Source: Russula earlei
Taxonomy: Eukaryota; Basidiomycota; Agaricomycetes; Russulales; Russulaceae
Assembly: GCA_025769875.1 (NCBI GenBank)
Contig: JAGFNK010000051.1
Span: 114,255 to 178,254 of the forward strand
Reading direction: 5' to 3'
Length of the DNA: 64,000 nucleotides
In this document: piece by piece, positions 10,081 through 20,822 of the stretch
How the letters are laid out: each line of letters starts with the position of its first letter
Position numbering within the stretch: position 1 is the first letter of the stretch
Position numbers and translations under genes: made by a program
Notes under the pieces: model-generated
The model's database searches: none
What the model was told of the DNA's origin: nothing
What the model saw: only the letters and a program-made list of their open reading frames with translations

Positions 10081-13000
10081 ATGAGTTACCCGTCACAATC
10101 CTCCTCGTCGTTCCAGTCGCTCTTCAACGCTGCCTTGCAGGACTACGAAAAGAAGACGAGTACGAGACTAGTTGATCATCCGCTTGCCAAGGAGCTCGAA
10201 ATTTGCGACTCCGTGGATTCCATTGCCGCCGTCCTTCAAAGACAGGCACATCCTGTTAGTCGATATGGAAGAGACGACGGAAGGGTCATGAAATCGGTCA
10301 AGTGTACCGTCCAGGTCCTGTACACGCTTTCAAAAAACATCGTACTTCGTGAGACTGCTGGTACAGTGCGTCTGAAAATGACTATTGGAATTATTGTCCC
10401 TAATGCCAATTCGGCAGCTTTTCCCAGGCGCGAAGGCTGTTTTCGCTGCGATCGGTATCTTGCTGGGAGTATGTCCTATTTTCCGCTCCGATAGCAGTGT
10501 ATATGATATTAAGCTGCCTCAGGGAGTCAAAAATGTCTTTGAAAGTGACAGTACACTCCTCGACCTGTTCGAGTCTTTGGAGAATTTCATCGGTAGACTC
10601 GAGACATATACGAAGGACCCTCCTAACGACACAAAAGCATTGGAGGACATTCTTGTGAAGATTATTGTGGAACTTCTTTCCGCCCTCGCTCTAGCGACCA
10701 AGCAGTTCAGGCAAGGGCCATTTAGTATGTCCGTCTTCCTTCGTTTATTGAGGTGGGTGACTGAAGGCAATGCAGGGAGCTTTGTAGGTAAACTTGGCCG
10801 TGGGAATGAGATCGAGAAAGTGCTACGGAGGCTGGATAGGCTTACTCAATATGACGTTCGAACGACCACAGCACAGACTCTCCGGATTGTCAATCGAATG
10901 ATGTTGGGTGGTGAGCAATGCTACTGGGCCTGTGCCTTGTTCGCCCCTGACCACACAACCGCCTAGACTTATTAAGGTCATCATCAGACGACAGGAAATT
11001 CGTCAGGGAAATGACCAAGTCCGAACGTGGGTCATTTTTATTTCGAATTTTCGCATAGCTGTTGCGGAGCACTTATACCCCTTCACAGGCGACAAGCTTC
11101 GACAGGACATTCACAAATGGCTCTCACCCCCAGATCCCTGGAAAAACTACAAGACCGCTTGTGAATCTAAGCGTGACGGAACCTCAACCTGGTGGATTCA
11201 AGGTGACACTTACGCAAAATGGAAATCATCTGGTCCCAGCTCACTTTTGTGGATTCATGGAAAACGTTTGTGTTTTGTAACCGTACTCATCCCCCACGAG
11301 TAATGACTCTTCCCTCTTTAGCGGGTGCCGGAAAGACCGTTCTCTGGTACTTCCATCTCCCCCATATTACCTTTGCGGACACTGATCATAGTCTATGGGC
11401 CAGTTCTGCAATCATCGCAGATATCCTCGAAATGTGCAAGCGTGAACAAGCGTCGTTAGCTTTCATCTATTGCGATTTCAGGGAGGACCAAAAGAGGGAC
11501 CTGCGCAGTTTGGTGTCGTCCTTGGTGATCCAACTTTGTGATCAGTCCGATTCCTATTACGACATCGTCTCTGAATTCTTCGGGGCGCATCGTTGCGGCG
11601 AGGAATATGCCAACGAGTCTGAGCTCGTACAATGCCTCAAAGACATGGTGATTATCCAGGGACAAGCCACTTTGTACATCATCATTGATGCCCTGGACGA
11701 ATGTCCAGAGATAGCTGGTTTGCCATCTGCCCGAGACAAAGTCTTGAAACTGGTGGAGGATCTTGTCAAGTTACAGGTTACAAATCTGCGGATTTGTGTT
11801 ACCAGCCGGCCTGAGGCTGACATCGAACTTGCCCTCGAACGTTTATCTTTCCATTCTGTTTCCCTACATTCCGAGGAAGGGCAGATTCGTGACATCGCGG
11901 AATATATCAAGTCTATCATCCACACGGAGAGTTCGTTCCAAAGATGGACAGCAATGGATAAGGAATTGGTGATTGATGTGATTACGAAAAGGGCTGATGG
12001 GATGTAAGTAACTGTTATCGGGCCCGGGCTCGCTCATATTTATCTGCAATATAGGTTTCGCTGGGTTTTCTGTCAGATCGTCTACCTCCGTGATTGCATC
12101 CCAGCATGTATACGGCGTGCTCTGGACGAGCTACCAGACACGCTTGACGATACATATGCTCGCACATTAAAGGGAATCCGCAAGCGGGATTGGGGATTTG
12201 CGCATCGTCTTTTCCAATGCGTTGCAGCAGCCTCCCGGCCGCTCCGCGTCAAGGAACTCGCAGAGTTTCTTGCATTCAATTTCGACACGGGATCAACCCC
12301 TGCGTTTGTGACCGACTGGCGGCCAAACGACCCAGCACACACAATACTATCCACATGCTCCAGTTTGCTCTCCATTGTCGACATGGAAGGATCACGTGTG
12401 ATCCAATTCTCGCATTTTTCGGTCCAAGAATACCTGACGTCGTCGCGGCTTGCCGAATCAAAAGACCCGATCTCCCGTTTCCACCTTTCTATGACACGCT
12501 CTCACACTATCATTGCGCAAGCTTGTCTCAGTCTTCTACTACACCTTGATGAGGATGTCACGAGGGACGGCCTGGAGAAATTCCCCCTTGCGGACTACGC
12601 TGCTGAGTACTGGGATGTCCATGCTCGCTTCGAGGGAGTTTCGGCGAAGCTCCAAGCTGAAATGAGACGTCTGTTCGATACAAGAAGACACCATTTGTCA
12701 ACCTGGGTGTGGATATATGACCCCGTATACGGCAGGCGTAAATCCACTGAACGCCCCTCACAGGCCAAAGCAGCGTTGCCTTATGCGGCGTGTTGTGGGC
12801 TACTTGACATGGTCAAGTTCTTGATTGTCGACGGTTCCGAGGACGTAAACGTGTGCGACTCGTTTGGAAATACTCCACTGCGCGTTGCATGCCGTGAAGG
12901 GCATCTCGAAGTCGCCTTGGTCCTTCTCCAGCATACCGCAGATCCGAATGCCGAAGACAAAGACAACTGGACGGCATTGCATTACGCATCGGGCAACGGA

Positions 13001-14521
13001 CATGTGGATATTGCCCGTGTGCTTCTCGAGCATGCCGCAGATCCGAATGCCAAAGTCAAAGACAACTGGACGGCATTGCATGCAGCATCGGGCAACGGAC
13101 ATGTGAATATTGCCCGTGTGCTTCTCGATCATTCCGCAGATCCGAATGCCAAAGACAAAGATAACCTGACGGCATTGCATTTAGCATCGGCCAACGGACA
13201 TGTGGATATTGCCCGTGTGCTTCTCGAGCATGCCGCAGATCCGAATGCCAAAGACAAAGACAACTGGACGGCATTGCAATTAGCGTCGGCCAACGGACAT
13301 GTGGATATTGCCCGTGTGCTTCTCGATCATGCCGCAGATCCGAATGCCAAAGACAAAGACAACTGGACGGCATTGCATGCAGCATCGTTCAACGGACATG
13401 TCGATATTGCCCGTGTGCTTCTCGATCATGCCGCAGATCCGAATGCCGAAGACAAAGACAACAGGACGGCATTGCAATTAGCATCGGCCAAAGGACATGT
13501 GGATATTGCCCGTGTGCTTCTCGAGCATGCCGCAGATCCGAATGCCAAAGACAAAGACAACTGGACGGCATTGCATGTAGCATCGCAACACGGACATGTG
13601 GATATTGCCCGTCTGCTTCTCGAGCATGCCGTAGATCCGAATGCCGAAGACGAAGACAACTGGATGGCATTGCATTACGCATCGGCCAACGGACATGTGG
13701 ATATTGCCCGTGTGCTTCTCGAGCATGCCGCAGATCCGAATGCCAAAGACGAAGATAACCGGACGGCATTGCATTACGCATCGGGCAACGGACATGTGGA
13801 TATTGCCCGTGTGCTTCTCGAGCATGCCGCAGATCCGAATGCCAAAGACAAAGATAACCTGACGGCATTGCATGCAGCATCGGGCAACGGACATGTGAAT
13901 ATTGCCCGTGTGCTTCTAGAGCATGCCGCAGATCCGAATGCCAAAGACGAAGATAACCGGACGGCATTGCGTTACGCATCGGGCAACGGACATGTGGATA
14001 TTGCCCGTGTGCTTCTCGATCATGCCGCAGATTCGAATGCCAAAGACAAAGATAACCTGACGGCATTGCATTTAGCATCGTTCAACGGACATGTGGATAT
14101 TGCCCGTGTGCTTCTCGAGCATGCCGCAGATCCGAATGCCAAAGACAAAGACAACTGGACGGCATTGCATGTAGCATCGCAACATGGACATGTGGATATT
14201 GCCCGTGTGCTTCTCGAGCATGCCGCAGATCCGAATGCCAAAGACAAAGACAACTGGACGGCATTGCATTACGCATCGGCCAACGGACATGTGGATATTG
14301 CCCGTGTGCTTCTCGATCATGCCGCAGATCCGAATGCCAAAGACAAAGATAACAGGACGGCATTGCATGTAGCATCGGCCAACGGACATGTGGATATTGC
14401 CTGTGTGCTCCTCGAGCATGGCGCAGAGCCGAGTGCCTTAGACAAAGATAACAGGACGGCATTGCATTACCCATCGCAAAGCAGAACCGTCATACCTCTC
14501 CCCCACTACGACACCATGTGA
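10081..14521 (+). CDS. NLR1: Goodbye-NACHT-ankyrin STAND receptor
   Basis: Fungal NOD-like receptor; relatives act in non-self recognition and immunity-like cell death. Start ATG 10081 (MSYPSQSSSSFQSLFNAALQ) fits the Goodbye N-terminal domain; a longer in-frame start at 9742 reads as leader. The N-terminal module includes LVDHPLAKELEICDSVDSI and FAAIGILLG. Introns: one near 10350-10433 (joint uncertain), 10469-10522, two near 10907-11089, 11266-11321, 11347-11403 and 12004-12054. Splicing 11265 to 11322 creates the Walker A motif GKPGAGKT; Walker B is LYIIIDALDECP and a sensor-like CVTSRPE follows. After the NACHT come RFHL and AWVWIYD-type linker sequence, two divergent ankyrin repeats, 15 near-identical 33-residue repeats and half a 16th, then SRTVIPLPHYDTM and TGA 14521. 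That tail comes from an insertion; ankyrin coding resumes at 17152. No internal stop or frameshift was seen, so it is probably functional but C-terminally truncated. Confidence 0.85.
12965..14449 (+). repeat. Fifteen tandem 99-bp ankyrin repeats, near identical
   Basis: Each unit encodes 33 residues of the pattern DNxTALxxASxxGHVDIARVLL followed by a short linker with ADPNAKDK. Variation concentrates at a few sites: W/L/R/M after Asn, H/Q/R then Y/A/L/V after TAL, and G/A/F/Q with N/K/H before Gly, plus E or D in the LL(E/D)HA step. Synonymous change is very low. The array keeps other frames open on both strands, so long opposite-strand frames here are artefacts. Confidence 0.95.
14486..14521 (+). 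repeat. 36-bp direct repeat, left copy
   Basis: It matches 16971-17006 with 4 mismatches in 36 (shared core CCCCCACTA then GACACCATGTGA). It supplies the last codons and stop of NLR1. It sits close to the left junction of the insertion in the ankyrin array. Confidence 0.75.
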
Positions 14522-14652
14522 CCTTCGCGAACCGGCCCAACGTAAGCCTATGTTATTAGTAGATAAGAAAAACAACGGCTTGTACTTTCACCGTTTCGAA
14601 AGTACCACAGAGGAAGTTTCGTCAAGGAAACTTCGCAATCAAATTTCGAAGG

Positions 14653-15073
14653 TCATGCAACCATAACGGGTCTTGTGCGGTAGAACATTGTGTCGATTGT
14701 CGATTTCTCCCACGTTGATGGTGTGGCCTCCCCTCCCCATCCTCTTCTCCTTGTGTAGACATGCCTGAGCCAAGCGAAGGAACGATGCTCCTTCCCGCTG
14801 CAGTAAGTCGAGCATCCTTCGATCTCGAAATTGGACCTGATACTGCATCCCTTTAGCACATTCTGTAATTGTCTCGATCTCGCCTTCCATCGCCTCCTCG
14901 AAAGTTAATCCGTCACACTCGTTTGTTTCGACGAAGTTTCCCTCATCGTCGTCGCCATCCATTCCAACTACGTTATTGTCGTCCCTCCCGTCGCCCTCAT
15001 TGTTTTGATGCTTCAGCTTGGTCATCATTGGACAACTGTTGTAATTCCTTGTGTTTCCAGAACAGAATGGCAT
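14653..15073 (-). pseudogene. Frameshifted fragment of an unassigned fungal protein
   Basis: The minus strand reads an acidic stretch (MDGDDDEGNFVE), then MQYQVQFRDRRMLDLLQREG and SFLRLAQACLHKEKRM. After a one-frame shift near 14735 it continues TPSTWEKSTIDTMFYRTRP. The pattern of a C-terminal segment ending in WEK...MFYRTRP feels familiar from dispersed hypothetical proteins of agaricomycetes, but I cannot name the family. It lies inside the insertion that interrupts the NLR1 ankyrin array. Confidence 0.4.
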
Positions 15074-15506
15074 GCTGATGGCGCGTTCCGGGAAATTGGG
15101 TGTTTCGACTCGACGGTTGTATTTTGTGACGCTGGGAACCTATTTTTGTAGTCGATTGGCATTGCTTATACTCACTCTCCTGGCTCTTAGATCGCTTCCT
15201 TCTGCAGCGTACCGTACTGTACACTGGACTTTATTCATCCCAACAACTCACTCCCTTACAGGTAATATGCAGGGCGTTCGGCTTAGCTGAGGTGAGCACC
15301 CAGAAATACATATCGAAGCGAGGGCACGAGACATACAGTTGCTGATTTGTCCGACTAAAGGGAGGTAACAAGTGTTTCTCTGTGTATGAACACGACTACA
15401 GAACGAAGTAAGTGGGACGTCTGCTTCCCCTTTAAGTCACATTCCTGGGAATAATTCCGACATTGACGAAATCATATCTGGTCGCACACATTGAGCACAT
15501 TGAGCT

Positions 15507-16945
15507 TCAAAGTTTACCTGCTACCTCCCTCTGATGGGGTGAGGCATGAATATCAGTTAGTTTAGATACATTAGATGCGCGCAGTTGGCCTGGAATGTGC
15601 ACACGTGCCCGCGGAAAAAGCTCATCTTTCCCCTGGCAGTGCCGGTTCACCACTCTGAAGGCCATCACAGGGCGTGCTAGCTGGTACGGGCGATAAACTC
15701 TAGTCAGGGTAAGATAGAATGTATGTATGCTTTTACCCCAGCCTATCACACGTGGTCTATGAGGATCTACGACCACACGATTGGAAAGAAGAGTGTGGAA
15801 CTCACATTGACATCAATTTGCATGCGAGCGACATTCTCTTCCCAAAAGTGTAGGGTACGTATTTACCGTCCCACTCTCCTCTCGGGCATGCTTTTCTCAA
15901 AGGCCTTGGAGCTTGGATGCCAGCTCTTCAGTGAGCTGGGTGACACCATGCACGGTGCAAAGTCGATACGAGGGCATGGCCTGGTATGTCTCCGGGAGAA
16001 TCTGCGAATGTTTGTCGATAGTCAAGACGAGAGACATCGGATAGGTAAGACTTGCCTTCCCATCTTCCACACGGACGGAGGCGAGAATGTCGTCTGGATC
16101 GCCGATGCAATTCAAGGGTGGAATGTTGCGTTCATCTGCGTCATGTCATGCGTGAAAGGAAAAGGGGGTCAGAGGCGTCGGTAAATCGTTGGAAAAATGG
16201 TATGCAAGCTGGGGCTTACCATGTATATGCATCCAGCTGTTGCCGAGCTGCAGTGCGCCGGCCGCTTGGATGTCGTCGACGCCCTCCGTGAGTCCCTCAG
16301 ATATCGCCTCGTGAAGGAGGGGCAGGAAGCGAGGTATGATGAGACCCCACGCGGGTGGACGACCGTCAGCGACGCCGCAGGCCCGAGAACGTCAAGCCAA
16401 GCCAAGGTGTGAGAGGGAGTGTTAGCCGCGCACGATTTGCCACGAAGTCGTTCAGGCCCGCGTCGCGGTCGTCCCCGGGCGTCTCTGCAGGGAGCCAGCG
16501 GTGAACGGTGCTCGACGCAGAGGACGGTGGCGGGTCCGAAAGGAGGGACATGGCGAAGACCAGGCAGGTGTCCGAGAGCGGCATCGGGGGCGGGACGAGA
16601 TGGTAGAAGAGCAGCGCTCTCCGCGCGGGGTCCTCGACGGTCGTTGGATGGTTGTGGGATGGCTCGTCCCCGGGGCCACGCGCGGATGTGAGGTGTCAGA
16701 AAAAGAATGGGGCGGGTGCATGTCGTCGTTCGTATCCATGCTCGTGGCTTGGGAGGGCCAGTAGGTAGGGTGGAGGCAGCCATGCATGTCTGCGAGATGA
16801 CGCTACGAGGGCGCCCGTGCCCTGTTCGCGCAAAGCTCGAACGACATTCGGTGGGACTCGGGCTCTGGACACAACTGCTGTGCTGTGTGGACGGTGGTGG
16901 ACGGCCAGACACCGCACGAGCTGACAGCGGTGCAATGGTTCCCAC
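15507..16945 (-). pseudogene. Minus-strand coding-like blocks, function unknown
   Basis: Several minus-strand stretches have protein-like composition but lie in different frames: FVANRARLTLPLTPWLGLTF (about 16390-16460), IIPRFLPLLHEAISEGLTEG with VDDIQAAGALQLGN (about 16220-16340), a segment with DDILASVRVEDGK and ILPETYQAMPSYRLCTVHG with VTQLTEELASKLQ (15897-16115), then KYVPYTFGKRMSLACKL (about 15815-15870). Together they look like one multi-exon or decayed gene carried by the insertion in the NLR1 repeat array. No family was recognised, and intron boundaries were not resolved. Confidence 0.35.
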
Positions 16946-16970
16946 AGTTATCGCTGAGCTGCGAATAGTA

Positions 16971-17006
16971 ACCGTCCTGCCTTTCCCCCACTATGACACC
17001 ATGTGA
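16971..17006 (+). repeat. 36-bp direct repeat, right copy
   Basis: Partner of 14486-14521, 2485 bp downstream in the same orientation. Confidence 0.75.
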
Positions 17007-17151
17007 TTGACTTGATACAGTCTTCAACATGGTTTAGCGCATTTTTTTGTTGTAGAGATGTTTTCCATGATGTGTAGGATGAAATTTTGTGTACGAGTCA
17101 TCATATCACATGACCACATCTTGGTCAGTACTATATATGGAAATAGAGGTG

Positions 17152-17415
17152 TGACATGTGGATATTGCTCGTGTGCTTCTCGAGCATGCTGCAGATCCGA
17201 ATGCCCAAAATTATCGAAAGTCGACAGCATTGCATCTGGCATCGAGTTGGGGAAACCTTGACGTCGCAAAGCTGCTGCTCCAGTACACCTCCGATATTCA
17301 TGTACCGGATAGTGAGGGTCAGACGCCATTCCAGAGAGCCTCAGAACAGGAAACACATCGTGATATGATGGAGCTCCTGTTAGCGCATGGAGCAGTCGAT
17401 CATAGGAAATTATAA
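17152..17415 (+). pseudogene. Orphaned C-terminal ankyrin repeats of NLR1
   Basis: The sequence re-enters the NLR1 repeat in mid-unit with GHVDIARVLLEHAADPNAQ, then two diverged repeats (STALHLASSWGNLDVAKLLL and TPFQRASEQETHRDMMELLL), ending HGAVDHRKL and TAA 17415. The final diverged capping repeats are typical for the end of an ankyrin solenoid, so this is the original end of NLR1. It is now separated from the array by about 2.6 kb and a stop codon, with no start of its own. Confidence 0.8.
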
Positions 17416-17879
17416 CTGAACAGTTGGGTGAGTTGGCAAAGTATTCGGATGGTCTGTGATGCATCTACAATAATACACATAGGATGGACAATGGAATAGT
17501 GTGGAGTTGTCAGTCTTCCTCACACCCAGTCAATGTCACCGCCGCATGATATTGCATGACCTTTACCTGGAGTCTCGAAGTCGGAATGAGGTCAGGGCAA
17601 ATCTTGCGTAGGTCACGGCAGGTGACTCGAATACCGGGCCCGCGAATCGATAAATGATTTAAAACAAAATTTCCAAGTTGTATACAGTTTGAGACAGACA
17701 CCAAGCCGCAGTCTCTATTGTATTATGGAGAGGTTGTACACAATTAATGAGGGGACATAAAAGTTGAAAGTGCAGGGGCGGCTGGGGCGCATTGGGACCA
17801 GGGACAGTTTGGGATGAGAACACTTTGGAGCAAGTCGAAAAGCCTTCTTTAAGAGTTTGAAGCATGCTTTGCTCACCTA

Positions 17880-18746
17880 CGAGAACTCAAGGAGACCTTC
17901 TTTAGCACCAAAAAGGGTCGATAGGGAGAGGTGGGGGCTATCGGAGAGAGGTAGGCTGCCTGAGGGCGCTGCAGAATATGTGCACTGCTGAATGACATGA
18001 GCGACAGTTTGAGTATTTACGCCACAGTTGGGGCATCCGGTCGACCTGTGGCGCGGAAGTGGGATTTGTAGGAGCCAAGAAAGGCAGGTCTTATGATGAG
18101 GTGGATGGATGTTGATGAGGGAGGGGCAGCGGAAAGGTGGTCATGGTCCCGTCGGTGACCGGGGCTGTGAGCATGTGATAGGTTCGGGGTCTCGATATTA
18201 TATAGCCTGCCGTGAGAAGATGGCTAGCCCGTTGGTTAAGGGCGCCTGAAAGTCGCGGCTTGTGGCAGATTAGGGGAAATGAGTTGGCTACATTGTCTTG
18301 GGTGAATTTGACACGACGTTTGACTCCTCACAGAGAGGGTTCAGGTTCAGGCGGACACGATTCAAGTCGAATCCTCGTGTTCCTAAAAAAGAGAATGATT
18401 TAGGACAGCATTGTGCCGAACCCACGGACGTGGACTGTCCTGCGTGGGGACACAAGTTTGTGTTTACGTGTATGGCTGCAAGGTTGGGGGAGAGGATGGT
18501 GACTCGGTTTTTCGAGATATAGTTGAGGTGTCGTTGTGGGAGATAGGATGCTGAGACCAGGATGCTGAGGTCCATGTCGAAAGCCATGGGCTGTGGTGCC
18601 CAGTTACGAGAGGAGTGGTGCGCTTTCATGGTCTCAATCGCCTGTTGGACGAATGGAGAACGTCTACACGGGAGATGGTAGGTGTGGTATGGACGCGTAA
18701 AAAGACTACGGGACTCACCTTTGCTGAAAAGACCAGCTGCATTCAA
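17880..18746 (-). pseudogene. LINE-type retrotransposon C-terminal remnant
   Basis: On the minus strand a stretch RRSPFVQQAIETMKAHHSS (about 18620-18670) is followed, in another frame at about 17885-18040, by GCPNCGVNTQTVAHVIQQC and SLSTLFGAKEGLLEFS before a stop. A CxxC...H...C knuckle followed by a short LFG..EG..LL tail is how many fungal non-LTR retrotransposon ORF2 proteins end. There is no reverse transcriptase domain here. A 5'-truncated, decayed copy is the best reading. Confidence 0.4.
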
Positions 18747-18879
18747 TTCCTTGTCGATGTATGGAAAACCTTATGCTGGTCAGTGTGGAACAGACAAGGG
18801 AAAAGACAGTGGGACTCACGTGCCATGGTCAATGTGTTATTAATGCACGTAGACAAGTGTGTGCAGCAAGTCCGCAGAT

Positions 18880-19420
18880 AGAGAGACGATAATGTCCGAG
18901 TCCATGATCATAAGAGCACCTGATCTTTTGAGACGGAATATAGGAGTGTTATTTAACAAGGGATGATCGTAAATCGTAGCACAGTAATCATTTTTGTATA
19001 GTATGCAATATCGGAAATAAGCTGTTGCGCTTGCTCCGGCATGGCTGCGTGCGTCCGAATGGAAGCGTGCATTGAGTAGGCCGGAGCAATGCCTCGTTAT
19101 GGAGAATTTTTCGGGACAAAGTACACGCAGTGAATTGATCTCTACTGTACATGTACGTATTGAGCCCGATCTCCGTTGGCTAGAAGAGTAGCAATCAGTA
19201 TGACGGGTGTCATCGCAGCGGTTTGGAGTTAAGCGTTTTTGGTACTTGACTTTAGGGTCTGGAAAGAGAAAAATACTAAGAGGAAATAAATACTTCTTCC
19301 CCTGAGGGAACTTCACATCATTCTTCGAGTTGGTGTTGCGCCCGCACGACTCGGAGCCCCTGGCAGCACGAAATCCACCAAAATGTTGGACGTTCAGCCG
19401 CTTAGTGCCGCGCGAAAGGA
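18880..19420. other. No recognisable gene
   Basis: A 218-codon open minus-strand frame crosses this stretch, but its composition and lack of motifs do not support a gene. Confidence 0.4.
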
Positions 19421-19441
19421 CAATCCGGACCGTACGTGTAA
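19421..19441 (-). repeat. Right arm of 21-bp inverted repeat around NLR1 locus
   Basis: Perfect reverse complement of 9476-9496, lying 9.9 kb away. Confidence 0.85.
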
Positions 19442-19829
19442 TTATTAATAATTTGTAACTTGAGCGCAAGATTGTACGGGTTTCCAACGGGAACAACGCA
19501 ATAATATCGATAAGTCATGCAAATATTATACACCGTAAACGAGCGAAGATCTGCCGCAACAAATATCCTATAAGTTCAAGAATCATATGTACTTCACCTG
19601 CCCTGCAGTATTACCTCCTATGATCCTATCGTCCGAACTACTAACTACCAGCAACCATTCTCAGAATTGTCAGTTTTGGGGAGAAATGATATACAGAGTG
19701 TCCTTGTCCATTTGTGCAACCTGGCGACAAAGTCTGTCCGTTAAAATACACCTCATAGACATCTGATCACGATACCAGGCGCAGCCTGTAGTATCTAGGG
19801 AGCGTATAAACGGCACAAAGCCACACCTA

Positions 19830-20822
19830 GCGACTGATTCTGTGAGGGGCAGGGTGCCAGCGGGACAGGCAGATGGAGACGTACATTATACCCGTAGAAT
19901 GATACTTTATCTGCACGCGCATCTGTCCGAGCGAGGAAACTAACTCCAACGGCCAGGGCAAGGACGCCCACGGCCGCATGCCGTGAAATCGTCCAGGTGC
20001 CATAGCCGCGAGACGCCCCAAGACCATGCGATTAAAAAGAGGGTAGTGGCCACGCGGGATTGATGAGGGTATGCGATGGGAAGTGTGACACGTCCGATCG
20101 CGGCGTCCCCCAGCATGTCCTTGTAGTCCTGTGTGTGAATGGTTGTCAAAATGATTCCCGCGCTCAGCGCGATCGCGTTGCACGTTATGCCATCCGCCTC
20201 GCGCTCGTCTCGGCCTGTCAGGGTGCGTCAGGTCCTCCCCCCGACAAAAAGGACCAGGGCGGAGGGACATACAAGCGACGAGCGTCGCACCTGCCTCGGC
20301 GAGAGCATATCCGATGGCATTCAGCGCATTGCGGGAGAACCAATGGCCGCACGCTCCACCGCCTTCGTTGTACGTCAACATAAACAGCGAAGCGCCGAGA
20401 CTGACGAGGGTCGTCCTCGGACCATAAGCCGCAGATAAGAGAAGACAAAAAGGGATCATCGCCCAGCGGAGAGTGCGCGCGGTTTGGATAGAGATGCGAC
20501 CTGCAGGAATCGGACGGATCGGGGTGATTAATAAAGTCCTCTGCGATCGCGTGTGGGACCGTCTGATTTGCGAGTCCGAGCTGTAATGTGTGGACCCACT
20601 AACCAGAGAATCGCATGAAGGAGGCCGGAGAAACTACATGACGGAGCAGCTGCAACGGCGAAGAGAGTCTGCGACGGTCGAGCAGCCGCATAGCCAGTTT
20701 AAAATTTGACATAATATAAGAGTGTAAGCATCACGCACAACTGGAGGAATGAGGGTCTTCATGTCTGACTTTGTAAAAAGAAAAAGAGTGTGGAGGCCAT
20801 AGAGAAGGGCGGCCGCTGCCAT
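19830..20822 (-). pseudogene. UbiA-family prenyltransferase, frameshifted
   Basis: UbiA enzymes are multi-pass membrane proteins that transfer prenyl chains to aromatic acceptors or, in fungi, serve terpenoid pathways. Minus-strand order: LLYGLHTLFLFTKSDMKTLI (N-terminus, ATG 20822), AIAEDFINHPD, RPIPAGRISIQTARTLRWA, ACGHWFSRNALNAIGYALAE, an intron (donor GTATGT after GATLVA) into RDEREADGITCNAIALSAG, TTIHTQDYKDMLGDAAIGRV (second Asp-rich motif) and TLPIAYPHQSR. The C-terminal match continues one frame over with ADKVSFYGYNVRL. The first Asp-rich region is degraded and needs a one-base deletion near 20517 to join INHPD to RPIPAGR; another frame change lies near 20000. Two frameshifts plus loss of part of the first loop argue for a recent pseudogene; assembly error is the alternative. 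Confidence 0.78.

Noticed and set aside
12800..14474. Long open frames on the minus strand and in other plus frames over the ankyrin array (up to 229 codons)
   Set aside because: They are by-products of a 99-bp repeat that happens to lack stops in several frames; the encoded sequences just repeat and have no family resemblance.
16169..16945. 258-codon Arg/Pro/Ser-rich minus-strand frame
   Set aside because: Neighbouring frames in the same GC-rich stretch look more protein-like; this one is probably a shadow.
18840..19496. 218-codon minus-strand frame
   Set aside because: No motif, odd composition, and it overlaps the right arm of the inverted repeat; a chance frame is more likely.
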